Shown here: positions 43,281-55,263 of the stretch, piece by piece
How the letters are laid out: every line of letters starts with the position of its first letter
Position numbering within the stretch: the first letter of the stretch is position 1
Origin: Pseudomonas cremoricolorata DSM 17059 = NBRC 16634
GTDB taxonomy: Bacteria > Pseudomonadota > Gammaproteobacteria > Pseudomonadales > Pseudomonadaceae
Length of the DNA: 64,000 nucleotides
Reading direction: 5' to 3'
Assembly: GCF_000425745.1 (NCBI RefSeq)
Contig: NZ_AUEA01000011.1
Location: 124,001 to 188,000, forward strand
Position numbers and translations under genes: made by a program
The notes under the pieces: generated by a model
What the model was told of the DNA's origin: nothing
The model's input: the letters and a program-made list of their open reading frames with translations, nothing else
Databases searched by the model: none

Positions 43281-46092
43281 GTTCGCGGTAACCTTGAATG
43301 CCTTGGTCGAGGAAGGATTCGACCTTGTTGCCAACTACACCGCCGAGGCCCTTGAGGACGATCTGCAGGAAGATGCCGTGGTCGCCCTTCTCGTTCTGTG
43401 GGGTGGCCTGGCTGAAGTCGTCGATATCAAGCCAGTAGCGGTTGATCAGGCGCAGCTTCCAGCAGCAGTTGTCGTACTCGAAACCGCCCATGGCTTCCAG
43501 GGTGCGGTTGCGGTTGTAGTCGTGCTGCCAGCGGGCAATGACGCTCCATTGCGGGACGATCGGCCAGATGACCGAGAAGTCGTGCTGCTGGATCTTGTAG
43601 TAGTCCTTGATGTAGTTCGGATCGCCTGGCTGACCGTAGTCGCTACGGCCTGTTTGCCACTTACCAGTCGAAGAGTCGAACGTGACCAGGTCGTTGCGAT
43701 AGCGATAACCGAGGTTGACCACCTTGTTCGGTTCGGCTTCAGGCTGGTAGTGGAACATCGCGCTGCCCGAGCGGGTGCTGTGGCTGTCCGGGTCCCAGTT
43801 GAAGTCGGAGTTGAAGCGCCAGTCGCGGTTGAAGCGATAGCCATAGACCAGTGCATAAGGCGAAACATTGGCCTTGCTGTCGTCGCGGGTGCGGTAGTCG
43901 ATACCCGGCAACTGCACTTCGCGGTCCTTGAAGTACACGGCCTGGCCGATGCTGAAGGTCTGACGCTCGAAGCCGTTGTCTTCGATCCAGCGGGTGGTCA
44001 CGCCCAGCGACAGTTTGTTCTCGTCGCCGATGCGGTCGGTGCCAGAGAAGCGATTGTCACGGAACAGCGAGTCGTAGCTGAACAGTGTTTCGGTGGTGTC
44101 GAACAGCGGAATGTCCGACTGGTCCTTGTTCGGCACGTACAGGTAGTACGCACGCGGCTCGAGGGTCTGCTTGTAGTTGGTGCCGAACAGCGAGGTGTTG
44201 CGGTCGAAGTACAGGCCGCTGTCGACGCTGAAAATCGGGATCGAGCGATCGATCGAGCTGCTGTAGCTGCCGTAGCCAGGCTGATTGGCTTGGGCGATGG
44301 CCTGAGCCTTGCCCTGGCTGTCCAGATCGAGGTCGTACTGGGTGTAGGCGTACTTCAACTTCGGCGTGATATAGCCGTAGCTCGCTTCCATCGGCAGGCT
44401 GATCGACGGCGCCAGGTTTAGACGGGTGCCGTTGGCGCGAGCGATGCCGGTGACGTTCTCGTCAAGGCGCTTGCCGCCGAGGATGTTGCCGACTTCGTCG
44501 CGCACATAGCCGATAGAGCCATCAGGCGCGCCGCGCTTGTCGAAGACCAGATCGTTCTTCAGATCACGCTCGAAACGCACCACTTCGGTCTCGTAATCGA
44601 AGTTCACGCCACCTGGCTGGAACGGCAGCTTGCCGTTGAAGGTGACCTGCGGCAGGCGGTCGTAAGGGGTGATCTGCGAAATGGTCGCCAGCTCGTAGGC
44701 GTGCACGTTGAGGCGTGCGGTGTAGCTGTCGCCACGGTAGGTGAGGGCACCTTGCTGGTCGATGAAGTCGCGGCTTTCGACGCCGATCTGGTCGGAGTCG
44801 AGGTCCTGGAAGTAGAACGGGTCGCTGATGTCGGTGTAGTTCACCTCGGTCATCAGGCGCTCGTCGAGGCCGCCCTTGTGCTGCCAGTTGACCATCCAGC
44901 GCTTGTCTTTGTAGTCGGTCTGGCGCTTGCGGTCGTCGTCGCGATCGTTGAGATACGCGCCGCCGAGCTGACCTTCGCTGGACTCGGTGAGGTAGCGGAA
45001 TTCGCCTTCCATCAACAAGCCGCGCTTGGTCATGTAGCGCGGGTACAACGTGGCATCGTAGTTCGGTGCCAGGTTGAAGTAGTACGGGGTCACCAGGGTG
45101 AAGCCGGTGTCGCTGCTGCTGCTGAACGACGGCGGCAGGAAGCCGGACTGACGACGGTCGTCGATCGGGAAGTAGATATACGGGGTGTAGAACACCGGAA
45201 TATCTTTCACGCGCAGGGTGACGTTGGTCGCGGTACCAAAACCGGTGGCAGGGTTCAGGGTGATGTTGTTGCCCTTGAGCTGCCAGGCGTTGCTGCCCGG
45301 TTCACAGGTGGTGTAGGTACCATCCTTGAGGCGGATGATGGCGTTCTCGGCACGCTTGGCATACAACGCGCTGCCGCGAATGCGCGACTTGTGAATGACG
45401 TACTCGGCGTTGTCGACCTGGGCTTCGCCGGTATCGAGCTGGATCTCGGCCTGATCGCCGACGACCAGCGAGCCGTTGTCGCGCAGTTTGACGTTGCCCT
45501 TGAGCTCGCCGCGGTTCTCGGCCTGATACAGGTTGGCCTCGTCGGCCTGCAGCTGCATGCTGCCCTGGCGCATGACCACGTCACCGGCGAGGGTGGCGAC
45601 CTGCTGTTCCTGCTGGTAGCGGGACACCTTGGCGTTGAGGTAGGTCGGCGACTCGTCCTTGGGCGTCTTGTCGTTCATGCCAGGACGGCTGGGCTCGATG
45701 TAGGCGCCGCTGCAGTACGGGCCGGTTTCGGCCAGTTGCGCAGGGGTGAGCTTGTCACGCGGGACCCAGTCGAGGTGGCTGTAGTCGGCACTGCGCGACT
45801 TCAGGCCACGGCCTTTGCTTTCGGTGACCTGGACAGGCTTGTCCTCGGTGCTTTCGGCGCTCTGCGCGACCTCGGTGCCGGACGACGCTTGTGCGGCACC
45901 CTTGTGCACGGGGCGCGGCGGCAGGCTGTCAGTGGCCTTGGGCTTGCAGTCCCAGCCACCAGAGGCGGACACTTGGCAGTCGAACTGCTCGGCAGCCATC
46001 ACCTGCGGCGCGGCCAGGGGTTGCAGGGCCAACAGGCCGCCTGTCACCAGCAGCGGAAACTTTCTACGAAACGCGGGGGATTTCAATGCCAT
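43261..46092 (-). CDS. lptD: LPS-assembly outer membrane protein LptD
   Basis: This 943-residue protein starts [20 protein letters not shown] with a signal peptide ending near AAPQVMA. An OstA/LptA-like jellyroll ([39 protein letters not shown]) precedes the large outer membrane beta-barrel ([20 protein letters not shown] and onward). With LptE it inserts LPS into the outer leaflet. It is longer than the E. coli protein because of an extended N-terminal region. First gene of the lptD-surA-pdxA-rsmA-apaG-apaH-glpE run. Confidence 0.96.
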   Translation of the reverse strand: MALKSPAFRRKFPLLVTGGLLALQPLAAPQVMAAEQFDCQVSASGGWDCKPKATDSLPPRPVHKGAAQASSGTEVAQSAESTEDKPVQVTESKGRGLKSRSADYSHLDWVPRDKLTPAQLAETGPYCSGAYIEPSRPGMNDKTPKDESPTYLNAKVSRYQQEQQVATLAGDVVMRQGSMQLQADEANLYQAENRGELKGNVKLRDNGSLVVGDQAEIQLDTGEAQVDNAEYVIHKSRIRGSALYAKRAENAIIRLKDGTYTTCEPGSNAWQLKGNNITLNPATGFGTATNVTLRVKDIPVFYTPYIYFPIDDRRQSGFLPPSFSSSSDTGFTLVTPYYFNLAPNYDATLYPRYMTKRGLLMEGEFRYLTESSEGQLGGAYLNDRDDDRKRQTDYKDKRWMVNWQHKGGLDERLMTEVNYTDISDPFYFQDLDSDQIGVESRDFIDQQGALTYRGDSYTARLNVHAYELATISQITPYDRLPQVTFNGKLPFQPGGVNFDYETEVVRFERDLKNDLVFDKRGAPDGSIGYVRDEVGNILGGKRLDENVTGIARANGTRLNLAPSISLPMEASYGYITPKLKYAYTQYDLDLDSQGKAQAIAQANQPGYGSYSSSIDRSIPIFSVDSGLYFDRNTSLFGTNYKQTLEPRAYYLYVPNKDQSDIPLFDTTETLFSYDSLFRDNRFSGTDRIGDENKLSLGVTTRWIEDNGFERQTFSIGQAVYFKDREVQLPGIDYRTRDDSKANVSPYALVYGYRFNRDWRFNSDFNWDPDSHSTRSGSAMFHYQPEAEPNKVVNLGYRYRNDLVTFDSSTGKWQTGRSDYGQPGDPNYIKDYYKIQQHDFSVIWPIVPQWSVIARWQHDYNRNRTLEAMGGFEYDNCCWKLRLINRYWLDIDDFSQATPQNEKGDHGIFLQIVLKGLGGVVGNKVESFLDQGIQGYREREKQAY

Positions 46093-46223
46093 CTTATTAG
46101 TCCGGGCTTCCTGCGTGCCATCTGCCCGCGTGTGGGGGCCGCACGCCTCTCGATGGTCTGAAAAAGATGCTGGATAATAAAGCATGACCCGCTTGACGGC
46201 TAGGGCCGTCGGAGACCCAAGTA

Positions 46224-47911
<1,688 letters not shown>

Positions 47912-47912
47912 C

Positions 47913-48677
47913 ATGTGGTGGCCAAGCACGCTGGTAGGACTCGGGGCCGGATTCGCCGTGGCGAGCATTCCCGGCGCGCTATTGGGCGCCTTGCTCGGCC
48001 AGGCCATGGACCGGCGCTTGCGCGTGCAGGGCTGGTCGGACCTGCGCGAGCGCCTGCAAGGTCGCTCGCCTCTGCGGGATGAAGAACTGCTGTTCGTGCT
48101 GCTCGGACGTCTGGCCAAGAGCGACGGCCGGGTCGAGCCGCCGCATATCCACCAGGCGCGTCAGGAAATGCTGCGCCTGAACCTGTCCGAAGCCTCACGC
48201 TTGCGGGCGATCGAGGCGTTCAATCGCGGCAAGTCCGGCAAGGACCGTCTCGACCACCACCTGCGCCGGATCAGCGCTCAGCCCCATGCAAGCGAAGGTA
48301 CTTTGCGCGCCTGCTGGCGGATGGTCTGGGCCGATGGCAAGGCCGGGCGGCACGAGCGCGCGCTGCTCGCCGACTGGGGCGGTAAGCTCGGCCTGGGCCG
48401 GCAACAGGTGCAAGCCCTGGCCCGCGAGTACGAACCGCGTGCCGCGCAGACCACCGAGCCGGCGCTGAGCTACGCAGCCGCGCTGCAACTGCTGGGCGTG
48501 GCTGCCGATACCGAGGCGGGGCAGGTCAAGCAGGCGTATCGGCGACTGCTCAGCCGCCATCACCCGGACAAACTGCAAGGCAGTGGCGCCAGCGAAGCGC
48601 GAGTGCGCGAAGCCACCACGCGCACCCGCGAGCTGCACCAGGCCTATGCCGTGGTGCGCAAACGTCGCGGGTTGTAG
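47913..48677 (+). CDS. djlA: DnaJ-like membrane-anchored co-chaperone
   Basis: This 254-residue protein has an N-terminal glycine-zipper-like membrane segment (LVGLGAGFAVASIPGALLGA), a TerB-like helical domain (ELLFVLLGRLAKSDGRVEPP) and a C-terminal J domain with RLLSRHHPDKLQGSG (intact HPD). It stimulates DnaK near the inner membrane. Cotranscribed with amgK and murU; convergent with the hydrolase gene. Confidence 0.92.
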   Translation: MWWPSTLVGLGAGFAVASIPGALLGALLGQAMDRRLRVQGWSDLRERLQGRSPLRDEELLFVLLGRLAKSDGRVEPPHIHQARQEMLRLNLSEASRLRAIEAFNRGKSGKDRLDHHLRRISAQPHASEGTLRACWRMVWADGKAGRHERALLADWGGKLGLGRQQVQALAREYEPRAAQTTEPALSYAAALQLLGVAADTEAGQVKQAYRRLLSRHHPDKLQGSGASEARVREATTRTRELHQAYAVVRKRRGL

Positions 48678-48684
48678 CGGGCCA

Positions 48685-49689
48685 TCACTGCTGCGGCGCC
48701 AGCCAGCCTTTGACCCGGCGGAACAACTGCTCCTGTTGCGCCGCGCTGTCGCCAGGCGTGGCGATCAGCGACAGCTGACGGTACTGGCTGTCCTTGACCC
48801 GTTTGCTGGCTTGCAGACGCTGCTCGGCAGCGGCCTTGTCGGCGCTGCGCAGGGCGTAATAGATGTCGGCAGTCGGCACCTTGAGGGTCGGCACCAGGCT
48901 GGGCAGGCCATCTTCGACCCGCGCCGGCGTCTGCGCCGCCACCAGCACCAGCTTTTGCACTTCAGGTGGCTGTTTTTCGCTGACGAAGCGGGCCGCCCAG
49001 TAGGCGCCACTGCCTTGGCCCAATAACACCACGCTGCGTGCATTCTGCTGCTGGGCATAGCTGATGGCCGCTTGCAGGCGGGCGAAGATGCGTTCGGCAT
49101 CGGCCTGATCGTTGTGCTCGGTGGCGTCTTCGGCATCGGTGGCCTCTGCCGTGTCGGCATCGGGCGAGGTGGCCTGGGCGACGTTGGCGTTGGCGTCGTC
49201 CGGGGTGTCCTTGGCCGGTGCCGTTTGCCCGGCGGGGGCTGCCGCTGGGGTAGGCGCCGGGGCGGCGCGGGCCTGGGGCATATCGGCCACCAGGTCTGGC
49301 AGTGTCACGCTCAGGCTGTGCCAGCCGGCATCCGGCAGCTTCTGCCGCAGCGGCCCGACACCGATCGGCCAGTCGGCATTTTCCCCCGCGCCGGGCACGA
49401 TGATCACCGCGCCATGCGGATCGGTGTCATTCGCCGGTTTCCATAGCGCCAGGAAGCTTTCACCGTTGGCTTCCAGGCTGCGCTGCTGCTCTTTCGGCAC
49501 GCGGCGTTGCAGCGCCAGCGCTTCGTCAGCGCTGCGATCTGCCAGAGGCGGGCGTGGTGTTGGTGCGCTGGCGGCAGCAGGGTCTGCGGCTTGGGCTGGG
49601 GCATCGGCTGCCTGAGCGGCAAGCGGCAGGGCACTGGCCAGGCAAAACGCCACCAGCGAGGCGCGATAAAGTGAGACCATCCGTTTCAC
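48685..49689 (-). CDS. DUF3530 alpha/beta-hydrolase-like exported protein
   Basis: This 334-residue protein has a signal peptide (ASLVAFCLASALPLAAQA) followed by a Pro/Ala-rich linker. VLLGQGSGAYWAARF looks like an alpha/beta-hydrolase nucleophile elbow, and AVIIVPGAGENADWPIGVGP the oxyanion-loop strand. An Ala/Asp/Thr-rich insertion (about 145-195) separates them. DUF3530 function is unknown. A second ATG three codons in is also possible. Divergent from the sensor kinase gene. Confidence 0.75.
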   Translation of the reverse strand: MKRMVSLYRASLVAFCLASALPLAAQAADAPAQAADPAAASAPTPRPPLADRSADEALALQRRVPKEQQRSLEANGESFLALWKPANDTDPHGAVIIVPGAGENADWPIGVGPLRQKLPDAGWHSLSVTLPDLVADMPQARAAPAPTPAAAPAGQTAPAKDTPDDANANVAQATSPDADTAEATDAEDATEHNDQADAERIFARLQAAISYAQQQNARSVVLLGQGSGAYWAARFVSEKQPPEVQKLVLVAAQTPARVEDGLPSLVPTLKVPTADIYYALRSADKAAAEQRLQASKRVKDSQYRQLSLIATPGDSAAQQEQLFRRVKGWLAPQQ

Positions 49690-49774
49690 CCATAATCAGC
49701 ATGTTACCTGCAGCCTAATGCCATTTGCCCGAGACAGCCACGCGCTGGCCGGTACTTGTCGGGATGAGCGTCGA

Positions 49775-52174
49775 ATGAAGTCCACACGTTGCCTGTTGCT
49801 GGTCTTGTGCCTGGGTCTGTTGCCGGGGCTGTTCATGCGCGCTCACGCGCAGCCACCTGCGCCCGCTTTGGAGCCGGCCCAGAAACTGTGGCTCGACGAG
49901 CATCGCAGCCTGCGGGTCGGCCTGGTGCTGCAGGCGCCCTATGCCCAGTTCGATCGCCGGCTGCAGCAGTTGTATGGCGCCAACGTCGAATTGGTGACCT
50001 GGCTGGGTCAGGCGCTGCGGCTCGACCTCACCTGGCGCAACTTTCCTGATCAGGCGGCGCTGGAGCAAGCCCTGCGCATGGGCGAGATCGACTTCGCCCC
50101 CGGCCTGACCCAAACCCAGGCCAGCTTGCGTCTGTGGCTGTTCAGCGACCCTTACATGCGCGTGCCGCAGTTGCTGGTCGGCCCGCGCAGCGGCGCGGTG
50201 GCGGTTGAGCTGGAAAAGCTCGGCGCCAGCGAACGCCTGGCCGTGCGCATGCCCAGCGCGCTTGCCGATTACCTGCGCAGCAACTACGCCAGCCTCAACC
50301 TGCAAGGTGTGCCGAACGAGCGTACCGCCTTGCAGTGGGTCATTGGCGGGCAGGCGGCGTATGCGGTGGTGGACGAGGCGCAGCTCAGCCGGCTGTCCCG
50401 CGAAGGCGAGTTCGCCGACCTTGCGGTGGTCGGCGATATCGGCCTGCCGCAACTGCTGCGCATCGGCTCGCGGCTCGACTGGCCGCAGCTTGCCGAGGTG
50501 CTCGAAGCGGGCTTGCAGGCCATGCCGGCCAAGACCCTTGAGCAAATCCACCAGCGCTGGCTGCAACCCAAATACCCGCGCTTCGCCGAGTCGGCCGGGT
50601 TCTGGCAGAACCTTGCGCTGCTCTGTGCACTGCTGTTGCTGTGCGTCCTCGCCACCCTGGCTTGGCAGCGTCGGCAGCAGCGTTATCTTGAGCGCAGCCT
50701 GCTGGCCACCCGCGAACAACTCAACGAGCGCCGCTCCCGGGAAGAGTCGCTGCGCCTGAGTCAGTTCTCCCTCGACCAAAGCACCATCGGCATTCTCTGG
50801 GTCAACTGGGACAGCCACGTGCGCTACGCCAACCACGCCGCCGAACGCATGCTCGGCTACGCCGAGGGCGAGCTGCTGGAACGACCCTTGATCGATTTCG
50901 AACCGACGCTGCACATGGACCGTTGGCTGGAGTTGTGGAAGCGGGTGCGCAGCACGGCAGGTGCCGACGAGCATTTCGAGAGCCACTGCCGGCGCGCCGA
51001 TGGCTCATTACTGCCGGTCGACCTGTCGTTGTCGTTTCTGCGCTTTCGCGATGCCGAATACCTGGTGGTGTTCCTCACCGACGTCACCGAGCGGCGCCGG
51101 GCACTGGCGGCCCTGCGCGAGAGCGAGGCGCAGCTCAAGGGCATCGCCGGCAACGTGCCGGGGCTGGTCTTTCGCCTGGAGCGTGATCCGGCAGAAGGTG
51201 GCCTGGAATTTCCCTACATCAGTGAGGGCAGCGAAGCGTTGGTCGGCTACACGCCGGCGGCGATCCAGCACCCGCAAATGGGCCTGCGCAACCTGGTGCA
51301 TGCCGATGACCGTGCCGACTACCACCGTGTTCAGGACCTGGCCCACGACCTGGACTGGTCGTGGCAAGGGCGCATCGTCACCCGTGAAGGCGAGCAGCGC
51401 TGGGCCGACATCAAGGCCAGCAGCCGCCGTCTGGGCGATGGCCGGGTGGTGTGGGACGGTGTGGTCTGGGACATCACCCAGAGCAAGCGCGCCGAGCTGG
51501 AACTGGCCCGCTCGCAGGAACAGTTGCGTGAGCTGTCGGCGCACCTCGAAAGCGTGCGCGAAGAGGAAAAGGCGCGCATTGCCCGGGAAGTGCACGACGA
51601 GCTCGGTCAGATGCTCACCGTGCTCAAGCTGGAAGTGTCGATGTGCGAACTGGCCTACGCCGAACTCGACCCCGGCTTGCACGAGCGGCTGGCGAGCATG
51701 AAGCGGCTGATCGCTCAGCTGTTCCAGCTGGTGCGCGACGTCGCCACCGCGTTGCGTCCGCCGATTCTCGATGCGGGCATCGCCTCGGCCATCGAATGGC
51801 AGGCCCGGCGCTTCGAAGCACGCACGCAAATTCCCTGCCTGGTGCAGGTGCCTGATACCCTGCCGGCACTCAGCGATGCCAAGGCCACCGGTCTGTTCAG
51901 GGTTTTGCAGGAGGCGCTGACCAACGTCATTCGCCACGCCCAGGCGCACACCGTGCAGATCGAACTGCTGCACACGCCCGGGCAACTGCGCATGACCGTG
52001 ATCGATGATGGCATCGGCTTTCGTCCCGAACAGGCTCGGCCCACCTCGTTCGGCCTGGTCGGCATGCGCGAGCGGGTGTTGATGCTGGGCGGCAGCATGA
52101 GCCTGGACAGCGAACCGGGCGAGGGCACCAGCCTGAGCGTGGCCATTGCCCTGGAACAGGAGGAAGGCGAGTGA
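49775..52174 (+). CDS. NarX-type sensor histidine kinase with periplasmic binding domain
   Basis: This 799-residue protein has a signal peptide (LLLVLCLGLLPGLFMRAHA), a family-3 solute-binding sensor domain (about 40-260), a membrane helix (275-297, LALLCALLLLCVLATLAW), two PAS domains (about 330-440 and 460-590), a HisKA_3 dimerisation domain with the phospho-acceptor His607 (IAREVHDELGQM) and an ATPase domain ending with GIGFRPEQARPTSFGLVGMR. It should sense a small ligand and phosphorylate the regulator encoded next, which overlaps it by four bases. The ABC importer downstream may supply or share the signal. Confidence 0.88.
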   Translation: MKSTRCLLLVLCLGLLPGLFMRAHAQPPAPALEPAQKLWLDEHRSLRVGLVLQAPYAQFDRRLQQLYGANVELVTWLGQALRLDLTWRNFPDQAALEQALRMGEIDFAPGLTQTQASLRLWLFSDPYMRVPQLLVGPRSGAVAVELEKLGASERLAVRMPSALADYLRSNYASLNLQGVPNERTALQWVIGGQAAYAVVDEAQLSRLSREGEFADLAVVGDIGLPQLLRIGSRLDWPQLAEVLEAGLQAMPAKTLEQIHQRWLQPKYPRFAESAGFWQNLALLCALLLLCVLATLAWQRRQQRYLERSLLATREQLNERRSREESLRLSQFSLDQSTIGILWVNWDSHVRYANHAAERMLGYAEGELLERPLIDFEPTLHMDRWLELWKRVRSTAGADEHFESHCRRADGSLLPVDLSLSFLRFRDAEYLVVFLTDVTERRRALAALRESEAQLKGIAGNVPGLVFRLERDPAEGGLEFPYISEGSEALVGYTPAAIQHPQMGLRNLVHADDRADYHRVQDLAHDLDWSWQGRIVTREGEQRWADIKASSRRLGDGRVVWDGVVWDITQSKRAELELARSQEQLRELSAHLESVREEEKARIAREVHDELGQMLTVLKLEVSMCELAYAELDPGLHERLASMKRLIAQLFQLVRDVATALRPPILDAGIASAIEWQARRFEARTQIPCLVQVPDTLPALSDAKATGLFRVLQEALTNVIRHAQAHTVQIELLHTPGQLRMTVIDDGIGFRPEQARPTSFGLVGMRERVLMLGGSMSLDSEPGEGTSLSVAIALEQEEGE

Positions 52175-52800
52175 TTCGAGTGTTCGTGGCAGAAGACCAC
52201 ACCATCGTCCGCGAGGGCATCAAGCAACTGATTGGCCTTGCCCGTGACATGCAGGTGGTGGGCGAGGCGGGCAATGGCGAGCAACTGCTCGAGACCTTGC
52301 GCCATACCGCGTGCGAAGTGGTGCTGCTGGATATTTCCATGCCCGGTGTCAGCGGCCTGGAAGCGATTCCGCGAATACGTGCGCTGAGTACGCCGCCGGC
52401 GATTCTCATGCTGTCGATGCACGATGAAGCGCAGATGGCCGCCCGGGCGCTGAAGGCCGGCGCCGCCGGCTATGCCACCAAGGACAGCGATCCTGCGCTG
52501 CTGCTCACCGCCATCCGCCGGGTTGCCGCGGGTGGTCGCTACATCGACCCGGCGCTGGCCGACCGCATGGTCTTCGAGGTCGGCCTGACCGAATCGCGGC
52601 CCCTGCACACCTTGCTGTCGGAGCGCGAATTCTCGGTGTTCGAGCGCCTGGCGCACGGTGCCAACGTCAACGACATCGCCCAGCAACTGGCGCTGTCGAG
52701 CAAGACCATCAGCACCCACAAGGCGCGCCTGATGCAGAAGCTCAAGGTGCATTCGCTGGCAGAGCTTGTGAAGTATGCGATGGAGCATCGCTTGCTCTGA
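52171..52800 (+). CDS. LuxR/NarL-type response regulator
   Basis: This 209-residue protein has a receiver domain with phospho-acceptor Asp54 (VVLLDISMPG) and acidic residues near the start (VAEDHTIVREG), then a LuxR helix-turn-helix (DIAQQLALSSKTISTHKARL). A GTG start overlaps the kinase stop. It should bind DNA when phosphorylated by the partner kinase. Possible targets include the ABC transporter operon about 200 bases downstream; that link is positional inference. Confidence 0.9.
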   Translation: MIRVFVAEDHTIVREGIKQLIGLARDMQVVGEAGNGEQLLETLRHTACEVVLLDISMPGVSGLEAIPRIRALSTPPAILMLSMHDEAQMAARALKAGAAGYATKDSDPALLLTAIRRVAAGGRYIDPALADRMVFEVGLTESRPLHTLLSEREFSVFERLAHGANVNDIAQQLALSSKTISTHKARLMQKLKVHSLAELVKYAMEHRLL

Positions 52801-53000
52801 CTGTTCTGTCTGCGACAGCTGTGGCGCTGGGGCGGCTGCGCCGTTCCTGGAAACATCCCAATCGCGCCATCGTTGTAGGGCGATCCCTACACGCGGTCGG
52901 CCATTTGGATGATGGCAATCTCTCAGCAGGCCCGATTTCCCGGGGTTTGCGCCTTCTTTAGGCTGTGTCCACGGCAGTCATCCAACAAGAAGGTACAGGT
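52801..53000. promoter_or_regulatory. Promoter region of the ABC transporter operon
   Basis: These 200 bases lie between the response regulator and the ABC ATPase gene. GTTGTAGGGCGATCCCTACA (52873-52892) contains the inverted pair TGTAGGG/CCCTACA, a candidate regulator site. No confident promoter is called. Confidence 0.4.
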
Positions 53001-54125
53001 ATGAGTGAGGTGAACCGGAACGGCGCGACCGGCGAGACGCTGGTCAGCTTCCGCGGAGTGCAGAAGAGTTACGACGGCGAATCGCTGATCGTCAAAGACC
53101 TCAACCTGGACATCCGCAAGGGCGAATTCCTCACCTTGCTCGGCCCGTCCGGCTCGGGCAAGACTACCAGCCTGATGATGCTCGCCGGTTTCGAAACCCC
53201 CACCGCCGGGGAAATCCAGCTGGCCGGGCGCTCGATCAACAACGTGCCGCCGCACAAGCGCGACATCGGCATGGTGTTCCAGAACTACGCGCTGTTCCCG
53301 CACATGACCGTTGCGGAAAACCTGGCCTTCCCGCTGAGCGTGCGCAACCTGAGCAAGACCGACATCAGCGAGCGGGTCAAGCGTGTGCTCAACATGGTCC
53401 AGCTCGACAGCTTCGCCAAACGCTACCCCGGCCAGCTTTCCGGCGGCCAGCAGCAGCGCGTGGCGCTGGCCCGGGCGCTGGTGTTCGAGCCGCAGCTGGT
53501 GCTGATGGACGAGCCGCTTGGCGCCCTCGACAAACAGCTGCGTGAACACATGCAGATGGAAATCAAGCACATCCACCAGCGCCTCGGCGTGACGGTGGTC
53601 TACGTCACCCACGACCAGGGCGAGGCGCTGACCATGTCCGACCGTGTGGCGGTATTCCACCAGGGCGAGATCCAGCAGATCGCCGACCCGCGCACGCTTT
53701 ACGAAGAGCCGCGCAACACCTTCGTGGCCAACTTCATCGGTGAAAACAACCGCTTGAGCGGCACTTTGCTCAGCCGCGATGGCGAGCGCTGCCAGGTACA
53801 ACTGGGCCGTGGTGAGCGAGTCGAGGCGCTGGCGGTGAACGTCGGCCAGGCCGGCGAGCCGGTGACCTTGTCGATCCGCCCCGAGCGCGTGCGCCTCAAT
53901 GGCCATAGCGAGAATTGCGTGAATCGCTTCTCGGGCCGTGTGGCCGAATTCATCTACCTCGGCGACCACGTGCGGGTCCGCCTCGAGGTCTGCGGCAAGA
54001 CTGATTTCTTCGTCAAACAGCCGATCGCCGAGCTCGACCCGGCGCTGGCAGTGGGCGATGTGGTTCCGCTTGGCTGGGAGGTGCAGCACGCCCGCGCGCT
54101 CGACCCGATCGACCAGGCCCATTGA
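53001..54125 (+). CDS. ABC transporter ATP-binding protein, polyamine/opine type
   Basis: This 374-residue protein has a Walker A at 48-56 (GPSGSGKTT), signature [15 protein letters not shown], Walker [13 protein letters not shown] and a C-terminal TOBE domain ([14 protein letters not shown]). It resembles PotA/PotG. ATG 53001 is chosen because it follows AAGAAGGTACAGGT. First gene of a four-gene importer operon with a periplasmic protein and two permeases. Confidence 0.9.
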   Translation: MSEVNRNGATGETLVSFRGVQKSYDGESLIVKDLNLDIRKGEFLTLLGPSGSGKTTSLMMLAGFETPTAGEIQLAGRSINNVPPHKRDIGMVFQNYALFPHMTVAENLAFPLSVRNLSKTDISERVKRVLNMVQLDSFAKRYPGQLSGGQQQRVALARALVFEPQLVLMDEPLGALDKQLREHMQMEIKHIHQRLGVTVVYVTHDQGEALTMSDRVAVFHQGEIQQIADPRTLYEEPRNTFVANFIGENNRLSGTLLSRDGERCQVQLGRGERVEALAVNVGQAGEPVTLSIRPERVRLNGHSENCVNRFSGRVAEFIYLGDHVRVRLEVCGKTDFFVKQPIAELDPALAVGDVVPLGWEVQHARALDPIDQAH

Positions 54126-54165
54126 AGGTGTCCGTCACCAACCTCGTACTGTGGAGAGAACAATA

Positions 54166-55200
54166 ATGCACAAGCAGTTGAAACTGACCGCCCTGGCGCT
54201 GGGTCTGGTGGTCGCAGGCCAGGCCCTGGCTGCGGACCTGACCGTGGTGTCGTTCGGCGGCGCCAACAAGGCCGCGCAGGTCAAGGCGTTCTACGAGCCG
54301 TGGGAAAAGGCTGGCAAGGGCAAGATCGTCGCCGGTGAGTACAACGGCGAAATGGCCAAGATCAAAGCCATGGTCGATACCAAGAGCGTGTCGTGGAACC
54401 TGGTCGAGGTAGAGTCGCCGGAGCTTGCCCGTGGCTGTGACGAGGGGCTGTTCGAAGAGCTCGACCCTGCGCAGTTCGGTAACGAATCCGACTACGTGCA
54501 GGGCGCCATTCAGCCGTGCGGTGTCGGCTTCTTCGTCTGGTCGACGGTGCTGGCCTACAACGCCGACAAGCTCAAGACCGCGCCCACCAGCTGGGCCGAT
54601 TTCTGGGACACCAAGCAGTTCCCCGGCAAGCGCGGCCTGCGCAAGGGCGCCAAGTACACCCTGGAATTCGCCCTGATGGCCGACGGCGTCGCGCCCAAGG
54701 ATGTGTACAAGGTGCTCGGCACCAAAGAGGGCGTCGACCGCGCCTTCAAGAAGCTCGATGAGCTCAAGCCAAGCATTCAGTGGTGGGAAGCCGGCGCTCA
54801 ACCGCCGCAGTACTTGGCCTCGGGCGACGTGGTCATGAGTTCGGCCTACAACGGCCGGATCGCGGCCGTGCAGAAAGAAAGCAACCTCAAGGTGGTGTGG
54901 AACGGCGGCATCTACGACTTCGATGCCTGGGCCATCCCCAAGGGCGCGAAGAATGCCGAGGAAGCGAAGAAGTTCATCGCCTACAGCGTTCAGCCTGAGC
55001 AGCAGAAGACCTACTCGGAAAACATCGCCTACGGCCCGGCCAATTCCAAGGCGGTCGACCTGTTGGCCGACGAGGTCAAGCAGAACATGCCGACCACGCC
55101 TGAGAACATCGCCAACCAGGTGCAGATCGACGTGGCCTTCTGGGCCGACAACAGCGAGCAGCTGGAGCAACGTTTCAACGCCTGGGCCGCGAAGAAGTAA
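54166..55200 (+). CDS. ABC transporter periplasmic substrate-binding protein, polyamine type
   Basis: This 344-residue protein has a signal peptide (LKLTALALGLVVAGQALA) and a PotD/PotF-like body (VVSFGGANKAAQVKAFYEPW, VEVESPELARGCDEGLFEEL, AYGPANSKAVDLLADEV). A spermidine/putrescine-type ligand is typical for the family, but the exact substrate cannot be told from sequence. GGAGAGA precedes the ATG. Encoded between the ATPase and permeases. Confidence 0.88.
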   Translation: MHKQLKLTALALGLVVAGQALAADLTVVSFGGANKAAQVKAFYEPWEKAGKGKIVAGEYNGEMAKIKAMVDTKSVSWNLVEVESPELARGCDEGLFEELDPAQFGNESDYVQGAIQPCGVGFFVWSTVLAYNADKLKTAPTSWADFWDTKQFPGKRGLRKGAKYTLEFALMADGVAPKDVYKVLGTKEGVDRAFKKLDELKPSIQWWEAGAQPPQYLASGDVVMSSAYNGRIAAVQKESNLKVVWNGGIYDFDAWAIPKGAKNAEEAKKFIAYSVQPEQQKTYSENIAYGPANSKAVDLLADEVKQNMPTTPENIANQVQIDVAFWADNSEQLEQRFNAWAAKK

Positions 55201-55263
55201 CTCGCGTCGTCGGAGCGCCGGCCTGGCTGGCGCTCCCCGTTTTCCTGTTTTGCGGAGTCTGTC

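Noticed and set aside
43261..46161. Long plus-strand open frames opposite lptD and surA
   Set aside because: Low-complexity Val/Ala/Gly-rich translations with no domain; lptD and surA are certain on the minus strand.
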